Assembly (NCBI GenBank): GCA_028702545.1
Contig: JAQVOQ010000009.1
Location: 1-20,965 of the forward strand
DNA: 20,965 bases
Source of the DNA: Clostridia bacterium
GTDB taxonomy: Bacteria; Bacillota; Clostridia; Christensenellales; UBA1242
Direction of reading: 5' to 3'
Part shown: piece after piece, positions 1 through 5,472 of the stretch
Position numbering within the stretch: the stretch's first letter is position 1
How the letters are laid out: each line of letters begins with the position of its first letter
The notes under the pieces: model-generated
What the model was told of the DNA's origin: nothing
The model's input: only the letters and a program-made list of their open reading frames with translations
The model's database searches: none
Made by a program: the position numbers and the translations under genes

Positions 1-71
1 AGGCTCAGGAACAAATATATGCAGAGAACTATGGAAAAGAAATAGTAAAAATTAATTCATTCTCAAGATAA
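1..71 (+). CDS. C-terminal end of a truncated upstream gene (unknown)
   Basis: The third frame is open from the window edge and ends at TAA (69-71), giving about 22 residues that end in VKINSFSR. A terminator hairpin follows 13 bases later, which supports this as the true end of a + strand gene that converges with the gene at 127-972. Too little remains to name a family. The other two frames are also open briefly, so the frame choice rests on the terminator spacing and the more protein-like composition. Confidence 0.45.
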   Translation, partial: AQEQIYAENYGKEIVKINSFSR

Positions 72-83
72 GTTTGTACGCTT

Positions 84-112
84 AAAAAAACTAGCAATTA
101 GCTAGTTTTTTT
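84..112. terminator. bidirectional intrinsic terminator
   Basis: A 12-bp stem (seven A, then CTAGC, pairing with GCTAG and seven T) closes a 5-base loop. The T tract on each strand lets it end both the + strand gene finishing at 71 and the minus-strand gene finishing at 127. Confidence 0.85.
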
Positions 113-126
113 GTTTATTTTAATTT

Positions 127-972
127 TTATATTACTTCATTTGGCACAAATGTTATAGTGCCGTCATTAAAGATAATGCTAGTGTTAAAGGTGTTTGATG
201 TTTCTTGTATTCCAGCTAAAATAGTTTTGCCAGTTGCCTCGTGTAAATCTTGCACGGTAAAGTCTTCGTTATCGCCCCTTAATGCGCCTACCAAAATTTC
301 TAACATTCTTTCATTAAGTTCTTCATCTATATTATTTACGCTAATATTGCCATTTATTAAGGTGTATTCCCCCTCAAAAAATTGTAATGTGCTTTGGCTT
401 TTAATGTATAACTTGCTTGGTAAAAAATACCCAAAAAATGCCAATCTTTCTTTTATAAATTGCATATCTAGTCTTACAATAAAACTAAGCGCTACGGTAA
501 CAGAGTCTGTCGTCTCTATGTTAACTTCTAATACTTTTGTGTTTAATCCGCCAATGTCCTCTAAGTTTATTCCAAGTTTTTCTAAGTTTAGTGGGTTTTC
601 TATAAATTCATTAATAACGCTCGCTAGTTCTTTATCTGTTAGCGTAATGCTCGCTGCAGGTAAAAAGTTGCTTTCCTCTATTAAAGCAGGGTCGATGTCG
701 CCATATTCGTTAAAAATGTTAATGCCGCCATCTGTAAGCTTAGTTTCTGCATTGTCGTAGTCTTGTGCCGTTGGCTCATTGGTTACAAGCTCAGCTTCAT
801 TAATATCCTCTGACAGCGCGTTATAAATAGTATAAACTTCTTGTAAATTAGCATCGTTTAGGTAGGGTGAAATATAAGCGCTAAACGCAAAATAACCACC
901 GACCATAATAACGACCACTGTTATTAAAAAAACAAATATTAAACTGCCGAAGCCAAAGCTTTTTTTAAACAT
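127..972 (-). CDS. hypothetical membrane-anchored extracytoplasmic protein, 281 aa
   Basis: Function not recognised. Residues 1-10 are basic (MFKKS...) and residues 11-33 form one strong hydrophobic segment, so this is an N-terminally anchored protein or one with an uncleaved signal. The remaining 245 residues are hydrophilic, acidic and alternate beta-like stretches (TLTDKELASVINEF, VTVALSFIVRL), consistent with a folded domain outside the membrane. There are no cysteines or obvious catalytic motifs. The ATG is preceded by GGGGG (982-986) at 9 bases. It follows a 33-aa membrane peptide gene by only 15 bases, so the two are almost certainly co-transcribed from the promoter at 1119-1147, and they share the terminator at 84-112. 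Confidence 0.8.
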   Translation of the reverse strand: MFKKSFGFGSLIFVFLITVVVIMVGGYFAFSAYISPYLNDANLQEVYTIYNALSEDINEAELVTNEPTAQDYDNAETKLTDGGINIFNEYGDIDPALIEESNFLPAASITLTDKELASVINEFIENPLNLEKLGINLEDIGGLNTKVLEVNIETTDSVTVALSFIVRLDMQFIKERLAFFGYFLPSKLYIKSQSTLQFFEGEYTLINGNISVNNIDEELNERMLEILVGALRGDNEDFTVQDLHEATGKTILAGIQETSNTFNTSIIFNDGTITFVPNEVI

Positions 973-987
973 ATAAATTTTCCCCCA

Positions 988-1089
988 TTAAGTCCAATAT
1001 GTAGTAAACAACCAAATAAAAAGTGATATTATTGCTATTGTTGATATACATCCACATGGCTTTTTGACAAATCTTCCAATAATAAACAT
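988..1089 (-). CDS. small membrane protein, 33 aa
   Basis: This frame starts at ATG (1087-1089) and stops at TAA (988-990). An excellent AAAGGGG Shine-Dalgarno (1097-1103) lies 7 bases upstream of the start, and a perfect-spacing promoter lies just upstream. The product begins MFIIGRFVKKPCGC and then runs as a single hydrophobic helix of about 18 residues with aromatic residues at its end (ISLFIWLFTTYW). The CGC pair sits at the likely membrane face. Its stop lies 15 bases from the start of the 281-aa anchored protein, so it is the first gene of a two-gene operon and may partner that protein. No family is recognised; the signals rather than the length make it credible. Confidence 0.7.
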   Translation of the reverse strand: MFIIGRFVKKPCGCISTIAIISLFIWLFTTYWT

Positions 1090-1118
1090 AGTATTACCCC
1101 TTTATTATTAATAAAAAA

Positions 1119-1147
1119 ATTATAAAGCCTAGATATAAAAAAGTCAA
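1119..1147 (-). promoter_or_regulatory. sigma-A type promoter for the 988-1089 / 127-972 operon
   Basis: On the minus strand, TTGACT (1142-1147), a 17-base spacer and TATAAT (1119-1124) match the housekeeping consensus. The start of the 33-aa peptide is 30 bases downstream of the -10. Confidence 0.85.
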
Positions 1148-1203
1148 TTATAATAACCATGCGAGAAACTTAAAATATCTCTTTAATATAGTTATTAGCA
1201 AAA

Positions 1204-1227
1204 AATAAAGGTAATATTAACTTTATT
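1204..1227 (-). terminator. weak hairpin at the end of the 271-aa gene
   Basis: AATAAAG and CTTTATT form a 7-bp stem with a 10-base loop and are followed on the minus strand by a short T run. The stem overlaps the stop codon at 1226-1228. It is all A/T except one pair, so it may be only a weak terminator. Confidence 0.35.
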
Positions 1228-2041
1228 ATAATTTTTCTCTAAGATTTATTAATCTATTTTTCAAATCTTTTATTGTATTCTTTAAGGCAGGCGTTGCGCC
1301 CTCAACATCTCCAACCCTTTCAAACAGTGTAGAAGCTGAGTTTATACACATATCCAAAATTTCTAAACTAATTGAGCCTCTTACTCTTTTTCTAAAATCA
1401 TCTAAGCTCATTTTTCCAAATAAAACTAGTGAGTTTGAACCCGTTTCTCTTATAGTTGTTAAAATTTCAAGTGCCGAAATTATTTTATTTGCTCTAATAA
1501 GTTGCAGGTCATCAGCATAAGAGCGATTAACTAAGTTCAATAAATAAACTATACTCTCATTCGCCTCAAACTGTGCAATAACCTCTTTAAAGTTAGGGTT
1601 ATCATATACTGTACTTTTAGCGCTATTTGAGCTTTTGCCGCTTTTTTTTGTTTGTTTTATCTTAGCATCTTCTCTAAGTTCAATAAAATCTTCTCTTAGG
1701 GTTATAAGTGCACTTAGCGCACTTTCATCTAAGTTACTGATTTTTAACAATATTTCTAATGCTTCAATGCTACTATCAACTATTGTTTTATTAACTAATC
1801 TTCCAAATTTGCTTTTAAAATTTTTCATATCTAATTGAGTACTAAAGTTGCTTTCATTTCCTTTTTTTATATCAATTAGTAATTGCATTGCTACAATTTC
1901 CACTTCCAAATCTATACTCTTTTTATTTTTTACAACAGCCTTAACTGGCCCTGACAAAACTTTAATGCTAGGCTCTGTTTTAAAGTTATTTAATAATTCC
2001 TTAACTTTTTCATCTTTTAATATACTTGCCTCAATTGCCAT
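1226..2041 (-). CDS. hypothetical helical protein with internal duplication, 271 aa
   Basis: Function not recognised. The protein is predicted to be almost entirely alpha-helical and soluble, with no signal peptide or membrane segment. It looks like a tandem duplication: the N-terminal half (about residues 45-125, ending LREDFIELRED) and the C-terminal half (about 180-271, ending LKNRLINLREKL) share a pattern of a helix, then MKNFKSKFGR or LDDFRKRVRG, then SSIEALEILL or NSASTLFERV, then the closing helix. A Lys/Ser-rich linker (KQTKKSGKSSNSAKS, about 128-143) separates the halves. The start is supported by GGAGG (2047-2051) upstream of the ATG and an extended -10 promoter. It is a single-gene unit beside tRNA-Arg. 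Confidence 0.75.
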   Translation of the reverse strand: MAIEASILKDEKVKELLNNFKTEPSIKVLSGPVKAVVKNKKSIDLEVEIVAMQLLIDIKKGNESNFSTQLDMKNFKSKFGRLVNKTIVDSSIEALEILLKISNLDESALSALITLREDFIELREDAKIKQTKKSGKSSNSAKSTVYDNPNFKEVIAQFEANESIVYLLNLVNRSYADDLQLIRANKIISALEILTTIRETGSNSLVLFGKMSLDDFRKRVRGSISLEILDMCINSASTLFERVGDVEGATPALKNTIKDLKNRLINLREKL

Positions 2042-2073
2042 ATTAGCCTCCTAAACTTCTTTTAACTTGTTTA

Positions 2074-2101
2074 AGTATAGCATATCCAAAAAAAACCTCA
2101 A
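2074..2101 (-). promoter_or_regulatory. extended -10 promoter for the 271-aa gene
   Basis: On the minus strand TATACT (2074-2079) is preceded by TGC (an extended -10), and TTGAGG (2096-2101) lies 16 bases upstream as a partial -35. Confidence 0.65.
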
Positions 2102-2154
2102 ATAAAATTAACAATTAAAATTTAAAAGCATTAACAATTGTTTACTAAAAAATA

Positions 2155-2183
2155 TTGACAAATAGCTATTCTTAAATTATAAT
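2155..2183 (+). promoter_or_regulatory. consensus promoter of tRNA-Arg
   Basis: TTGACA (2155-2160), a 17-base spacer and TATAAT (2178-2183) give a perfect housekeeping promoter ending 12 bases before the tRNA. Confidence 0.9.
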
Positions 2184-2195
2184 GATTCAGCACCT

Positions 2196-2272
2196 GCACC
2201 CTTAGCTCAGCTGGATAGAGCGTTGCGCTACGGACGCAAAGGCCGGGGGTTCGAATCCCTCAGGGTGCACCA
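2196..2272 (+). tRNA. tRNA-Arg (anticodon ACG)
   Basis: A complete cloverleaf is visible: acceptor GCACCCT pairs perfectly with AGGGTGC, the D stem is GCTC/GAGC, and the anticodon stem TTGCG/CGCAA closes the loop CTACGGA with anticodon ACG. The T stem GGGGG/CCCTC closes TTCGAAT, the discriminator is A, and CCA is encoded at 2270-2272. ACG (read as ICG) decodes CGU/CGC/CGA arginine codons. Its 3' half, from the anticodon loop through the terminator, is duplicated at 5316-5395, so this gene is the integration target of the island to its right. The copy here keeps all stem pairs and is presumably the functional one. Confidence 0.97.
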
Positions 2273-2307
2273 GAAAAAACCGTTTGTGGAAACGGTTTTT
2301 TCATTTT
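2228..2307 (+). repeat. left attachment-site repeat (80 bp, within tRNA-Arg and its terminator)
   Basis: This 80-base stretch runs from the anticodon loop (CTACGG) through the CCA and the terminator to CATTTT. It matches 5316-5395 at 79 of 80 positions; the single difference is G at 2245 versus A at 5333. The sequence diverges abruptly at both edges, as expected of the two attachment sites left by a tyrosine-recombinase integration into a tRNA 3' end. Confidence 0.9.
2274..2301 (+). terminator. terminator of tRNA-Arg
   Basis: A 12-bp stem (six A then CCGTTT, pairing with AAACGG and six T) closes a GTGG tetraloop and begins one base after the encoded CCA. Confidence 0.92.
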
Positions 2308-2666
2308 AATAAAAAGCCAGATAAAACCTTGCATTTATTAAACTATAACTGCTAATTTTCATATTATAAACACATTAAAAACAAACCCCTAAGGCTAAAA
2401 TTTTAAAGTCAAATATGGTGCAAAATACCCTCCAGCTACAAATTTGTCACAAATTCAGCACAAAAAAGTGCAAAACAGTCAGTAAAATCAGGTGTTATCG
2501 CGTAGTGTTTTTTAGTGCTTTTTTGCAAGAAAAATGCAAAGAAAAATTTATCTTGTATGACATCTTTTATGTTTATATCTAAACTTGCTAGGCTTGGTAG
2601 TATATTATATTTCCTTGATATCTCAATTTTTTTATAATTTTGCCAAAATATTTTTTTAATAATAAA
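2308..2666. other. left non-coding end of the island
   Basis: No convincing gene. Short repeats around TGCAAAA occur near 2420, 2469, 2522 and 2535, together with TGTTTTTTAGT (2506-2516), which recurs in the same orientation at the other end of the island (5174-5184). Such clustered short repeats next to an attachment core are where integrase arm-binding sites would be expected. A frame on the minus strand is open from 2666 to 2436 but has no start codon or protein-like features. Confidence 0.4.
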
Positions 2667-2819
2667 TCATTCTTCCTTACTTAGTTTTTTCAAAGCTTTA
2701 CAAAGTAACTTTAACCAAATTTCTTTTTGGCTTAATTTCTTTAATACTTCTTTTTCTTCATAGTAAAAATCTTTTAACCTTTCTGCTACCGAATTATTAA
2801 CTTCAATAGTAAAAATGCC
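2667..2819 (-). pseudogene. possible remnant of a small helical protein
   Basis: A 50-codon frame ends at TGA (2667-2669). The last 45 residues read like a genuine protein C-terminus: amphipathic, charged and ending KALKKLSKEE, with a preceding NNSVAERLKDFYYEEKEV stretch. An in-frame TAA lies immediately upstream (2820-2822), and no ATG, GTG or TTG start with a ribosome binding site exists. It is therefore probably the 3' remnant of a gene that lost its beginning when the island decayed. The family is not recognised; chance openness in AT-rich DNA is the alternative. Confidence 0.3.
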
Positions 2820-2937
2820 TTAAAATTTCAAGCTTGATTAATATAATTAACACAAAATATCTCTATACAGTACTAATAGCTTGCTAAAATAAATTTAAAT
2901 TATTTTTTATGAAAAATTGTAATTTTAGCTATATTAT

Positions 2938-2964
2938 AAAAAAGAGTGGAATAAAACCACCCTT
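2938..2964 (-). terminator. terminator of the DUF4417 gene
   Basis: On the minus strand AAGGGTGG pairs with CCACTCTT (8 bp, one G-U) around a 7-base loop and runs into six T, starting 10 bases after the stop codon. Confidence 0.8.
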
Positions 2965-2973
2965 ATCTTTTAT

Positions 2974-3675
2974 TTAACTAACAACATTTTTATTTTGTTT
3001 TTCAAATTGAAATTGTGCGTATTCTTGCCAACTTAATTCTTTCGTCCATTCATAAGTTGTTGGTAGAAATGATTTTATATTGCCCTTCATTTCAGGAAAA
3101 GGTTCATCATAGCAAATTACTGCACTTGGTTTAATTGCCTCTAACATTTTATTATAACCTAGCATAAACTCTTCTTTTGCATTTTCTCTATAATAAGTAC
3201 AAACTGCAATCACAGAGCCCTCTTCTACTCCGTCAAAACAAAATTCGAAACTTCGTTCGTCTCCCCAACTAATTGTTGGAATAACTTTTATTCCTAAACC
3301 TTGAAAGTAGGCACCACACCACCTATTTTTAAATACACTATTTATTTGAAGAGCAAGTGGCATATCGGTAAATATACTATAATCAGGCGAAAGTACGGAA
3401 TAATATTGCTTTAATTTTTCACTTTCTATATATGCTTTATCATACACCTTATCAAATAACCAATCGTAAGTAAAAAAGTGAATTGTTTTATCTTTATTTT
3501 TATCATCATTATTTTTAGAGTCCACATAACTCAAAAACTCAATTTTTTCTAAGTCTATATTTTGCTTTTTTATAATTGGAATATCATATTTCCCCATTGT
3601 TTTAAAGTTATTTCTTACTAGTTCTAATTTGTGTTGTTTTTTATTCTTTTCATATTCTGTTAATTCTATTTCCAT
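2974..3675 (-). CDS. DUF4417 family protein, 233 aa
   Basis: The protein resembles the DUF4417 family, common on phages and integrative elements and without an established biochemical role. The supporting core is SPDYS (96-100), TDMP (103-106), then VIPTISWGDERSFEFCFDG (131-149) and CYDEPFPEMKGNI (188-200). Full-length members have this same order, so it appears intact. There is no signal or membrane segment. AGGAG lies 6 bases before the ATG. A terminator-like hairpin (3691-3723) sits directly upstream with no room for a promoter between, so expression probably depends on readthrough from the toxin-immunity genes. It is cargo of the tRNA island. Confidence 0.75.
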   Translation of the reverse strand: MEIELTEYEKNKKQHKLELVRNNFKTMGKYDIPIIKKQNIDLEKIEFLSYVDSKNNDDKNKDKTIHFFTYDWLFDKVYDKAYIESEKLKQYYSVLSPDYSIFTDMPLALQINSVFKNRWCGAYFQGLGIKVIPTISWGDERSFEFCFDGVEEGSVIAVCTYYRENAKEEFMLGYNKMLEAIKPSAVICYDEPFPEMKGNIKSFLPTTYEWTKELSWQEYAQFQFEKQNKNVVS

Positions 3676-3690
3676 TTTTTTCTCCTTATT

Positions 3691-3723
3691 AAAAAAGCTA
3701 TTAAGTTATTCACTCATAGCTTT
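3691..3723 (-). terminator. hairpin terminator between the zinc-ribbon gene and the DUF4417 gene
   Basis: AAAGCTAT and ATAGCTTT form an 8-bp stem that can be extended inside the loop by GAGT/ACTT, followed on the minus strand by six T. It ends the toxin-immunity transcript, or acts as a partial terminator before the DUF4417 gene, whose Shine-Dalgarno begins about 8 bases later. Confidence 0.75.
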
Positions 3724-3743
3724 ATTGTTATTTCTTTTATATG

Positions 3744-4208
3744 TTAACCACATTGCATAAAGTCTGCATTTTTAACATCTTTCCAAATATCTTTTAATAG
3801 TTTTTCCTCTATGTTTGCATTACTCATAAAATCTTCACGAGATTTATAAAATTTTGAGCTATTAATTTTTTGATTTTCAAACAACTCAATTTTATCTTTT
3901 TTATATAAAATAACACCAAATCGTTTACCTATATACTCAAAACGCATTTCGCTATACATAAATAATCCATCAACAAAGTCTTCAAATGATGGTATAAGAG
4001 GTTTTTTTTGTTTATATAGAAACTTTGCTTTATTCAATGATATAGTATTTGGATATGTAACTATATCTGGATTTTCTATATTTATGTTGTTTTGATTCCA
4101 TCCGCAATGTTCACAATCTCCATTTCCAAATTCATCTACCAAAACAATTTGCCCACATACATCACACTTTTCAATTATATTTGCATCATAAGGATTCTTC
4201 TTTTTCAT
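3744..4208 (-). CDS. zinc-ribbon putative immunity protein, copy 2 (154 aa)
   Basis: It is a paralogue of the adjacent 150-aa protein. Both start with a CxxC...CxxC zinc ribbon (CDVCGQIVLVDEFGNGDCEHCGW, here written only in part: CDVC at about 15-18, CEHCGW at about 32-37). Both continue with a SLNKAKFLYK motif, a PSFEDFVDGL motif and a closing LLKDIWKDVKNADF. Cysteine-rich proteins of this build often stand next to polymorphic-toxin C-terminal modules, where they act as immunity proteins; that role is inferred from position, not shown. AGAGGAAA precedes the ATG, 13 bases after the previous stop. It may protect against a variant toxin of a neighbouring strain. It is last in the cassette, with a terminator at 3691-3723. 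Confidence 0.7.
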   Translation of the reverse strand: MKKKNPYDANIIEKCDVCGQIVLVDEFGNGDCEHCGWNQNNINIENPDIVTYPNTISLNKAKFLYKQKKPLIPSFEDFVDGLFMYSEMRFEYIGKRFGVILYKKDKIELFENQKINSSKFYKSREDFMSNANIEEKLLKDIWKDVKNADFMQCG

Positions 4209-4221
4209 ATTTTTTTCCTCT

Positions 4222-4674
4222 TTAATCTAAAAAGTCAGCGTTCTCTACATCATGCCAAATGTCTTTTAAAAGTTTACCATCTATATTTGCTTTTGTTCTA
4301 AATTCATCATATGATTTAAATTTATATATTTCACTTGAAAGACTATCTTCATAAAATTCAATTTCAAGATAATCCGTATATCGAATAACAATATATTTTT
4401 TACCTAAATAATCAAACTGCATTTCACCATAGAATATTAAATTATTTATAAATTCTTCAAAATTTGGTAAGAATGGCTTGCCCTCTTTATACAATTGTTT
4501 TGCTTTTGATAATGGAACCAAGTTTGTATAGCCTACTTTATATTTTTTTTCCAAATCACTTCCAGTTTGATCCCAGCCACAATGCTCACAATCTCCACTA
4601 CCATATTGGTCAACTAAAACAATTTGTCCACATACATCACATTTTTTAATTATATCTTTTTTAATCTTTCCCAT
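4222..4674 (-). CDS. zinc-ribbon putative immunity protein, copy 1 (150 aa)
   Basis: The N-terminus carries a four-cysteine zinc ribbon (CDVC at 12-15, CEHCGW at 29-34). It is followed by a domain with PLSKAKQLYKEGKPFLPNF, a GEMQFDYLGKKY strand pair and the C-terminal LLKDIWHDVENADF. There is no signal or membrane segment, so it acts in the cytoplasm. Its ATG lies 3 bases after the stop of the 93-aa toxin-like gene and uses a GAGAGGAA site inside the end of that gene, so the two are translationally coupled, as expected for a toxin and its cognate antidote. A paralogue follows directly. Immunity is an inference from gene order; the zinc ribbon and the pairing are visible. Confidence 0.72.
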   Translation of the reverse strand: MGKIKKDIIKKCDVCGQIVLVDQYGSGDCEHCGWDQTGSDLEKKYKVGYTNLVPLSKAKQLYKEGKPFLPNFEEFINNLIFYGEMQFDYLGKKYIVIRYTDYLEIEFYEDSLSSEIYKFKSYDEFRTKANIDGKLLKDIWHDVENADFLD

Positions 4675-4677
4675 TCT

Positions 4678-4959
4678 TTATTCCTCTCTATAATTTATAT
4701 AATCTGGTATCAAGTGCTCTTGTCCTCTTGGAAAAGTATTCTGCCAATTCCATTGATGATCATGTGGAAAAAATAAATTTTTGCCACCGTGTTTATAATC
4801 TCTATTCCTTATAGCTTTTCCATCTGGACCATACCATCTACTTTGAACTTTTTTTCCATTTCGATATCTATGAACTATAGAATTTGGTTTCCATTGCTTT
4901 TTTAAACTGCTCGCATCAGTTCTATATACTCCACCACTTGGTACTCCGCCACCACCCAT
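4678..4959 (-). CDS. orphan polymorphic-toxin C-terminal module, 93 aa
   Basis: A short glycine-rich leader (MGGGGVPSGG) is followed by a compact domain with SRWYGPDGKAIRNRDYKHGG (40-59) and FPHDHQWNW (64-72). That combination (WYGxDGxAxRxxDYxHxG ... PHxHxW) is what I associate with C-terminal domains of RHS, WapA-like and phage-head-fused polymorphic toxins. The paired histidines at 66 and 68 could be catalytic, as in nucleases; this is inference. No export domain or signal peptide is present, so it is either a stand-alone cassette able to recombine onto a carrier, or the tail of a larger toxin whose front is gone. It has its own AGAGG site and a plausible promoter (5042-5070), and is coupled to the zinc-ribbon gene downstream. 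Confidence 0.65.
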   Translation of the reverse strand: MGGGGVPSGGVYRTDASSLKKQWKPNSIVHRYRNGKKVQSRWYGPDGKAIRNRDYKHGGKNLFFPHDHQWNWQNTFPRGQEHLIPDYINYREE

Positions 4960-5003
4960 ATTATAACACCTCTTTTATTAATTAGTAAATCCATTTATAA
5001 AGT

Positions 5004-5037
5004 AAAAAAGTTTAAAATACACTTTCCTAAACTTTTT
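5004..5037 (-). terminator. terminator-like hairpin upstream of the toxin-like gene
   Basis: AAAAAGTTTA (5005-5014) and TAAACTTTTT (5028-5037) form a 10-bp stem with a 13-base loop; on the minus strand it ends in six T. It lies between the predicted transcription start and the toxin-like gene, so it is either a leftover terminator of a deleted upstream gene or an attenuator. Confidence 0.5.
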
Positions 5038-5041
5038 AAAC

Positions 5042-5070
5042 ATATTAGCATCGCTTTTTTCAATAGTAAA
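5042..5070 (-). promoter_or_regulatory. candidate promoter of the toxin-immunity cassette
   Basis: On the minus strand TAATAT (5042-5047) is preceded by TGC (extended -10), and TTTACT (5065-5070) lies 17 bases upstream. The -35 is a partial match. Confidence 0.45.
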
Positions 5071-5315
5071 ATTTTTGTGTCAAACAGTTTATAAATTTTT
5101 TATCGATTTAATCAAGATAAAATGCACGAAAAATGCACGAAAAATGCGGAACGTGTCATTTTTTGCTGTTTTATGTTTTTTAGTATTTTTTAATTACTCA
5201 AAAATACCTAATTTTCTACAATCCTTATAAACATTGACTTGTAAAGATTTTTAGCTTATAAAAATATGATATAAAATGGCATCTTAAAACACTCAAAAAT
5301 CTTCAAAAGTAACCA

Positions 5316-5395
5316 CTACGGACGCAAAGGCCAGGGGTTCGAATCCCTCAGGGTGCACCAGAAAAAACCGTTTGTGGAAACGGTTTTTTCATTTT
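5316..5395 (+). repeat. right attachment-site repeat (tRNA-Arg 3' half and terminator)
   Basis: This copy matches 2228-2307 at 79 of 80 bases. It begins in the anticodon loop, so it cannot make a tRNA. The substitution (A at 5333) breaks the first T-stem pair, which suggests drift after the copy stopped being part of a functional tRNA. It includes a second copy of the tRNA terminator at 5362-5389. Confidence 0.9.
5362..5389 (+). terminator. duplicated tRNA-Arg terminator
   Basis: It has the same stem and GTGG loop as 2274-2301. It now has no complete gene in front of it. Confidence 0.75.
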
Positions 5396-5403
5396 TTTTG
5401 CAC

Positions 5404-5437
5404 ACAAGAGTTAATTAATAACTCTTGTTTGTTTTTT
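5404..5437 (+). terminator. second hairpin with T tract downstream of the tRNA-derived repeat
   Basis: ACAAGAGTTA and TAACTCTTGT form a 10-bp stem with a 5-base loop, followed on the + strand by TTG and six T. It was probably a backup terminator behind the tRNA before the island inserted. Confidence 0.7.
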
Positions 5438-5442
5438 ATCAT

Positions 5443-5466
5443 AGCAATATCAAACTAAATATTGCT
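5443..5466 (-). other. hairpin after the surface-protein gene
   Basis: AGCAATAT and ATATTGCT form an 8-bp inverted repeat around an 8-base loop, starting 6 bases after the stop codon of the 854-aa gene. There is no T tract on the minus strand, so it may stabilise the mRNA end rather than terminate by itself. Confidence 0.45.
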
Positions 5467-5472
5467 TAACCT

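Larger units (their letters stand above)
4960..5315. other. right non-coding end of the island
   Basis: No gene was found. It contains the promoter for the toxin-like gene, a strong hairpin (5005-5037), a short tandem repeat of TGCACGAAAAA (about 5123-5145, two full copies and a third beginning TGCGGAA), and TGTTTTTTAGT (5174-5184), which is shared with the left end. The last 15 bases before the right repeat show no match to the tRNA 5' half, so the repeat edge at 5316 is sharp. Confidence 0.5.
2228..5395. mobile_element. small integrated island in tRNA-Arg, no recombinase found
   Basis: About 3.1 kb lies between two copies of an 80-bp tRNA-derived direct repeat. It holds a toxin-like module, two zinc-ribbon paralogues, a DUF4417 gene and non-coding ends rich in short TGCA(C/A)-A repeats. 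No integrase, excisionase, relaxase or replication gene is visible on either strand. The repeat structure is seen directly; that a tyrosine recombinase produced it is inferred from the well-known preference of such enzymes for tRNA 3' ends. It could be a decayed element, or a satellite mobilised by an enzyme encoded elsewhere. Confidence 0.8.

Noticed and set aside
158..760. Open frame of 200 codons on the + strand
   Set aside because: It is antisense to the 281-aa anchored protein gene, which has a promoter, a ribosome site and a terminator; the + strand frame has none of these.
2436..2819. Single gene with TGA read as tryptophan in the island (two open frames in register around TGA 2667-2669)
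   Set aside because: All intact core genes in the window fit the standard code, there is no start codon, and the downstream half does not look like a protein.
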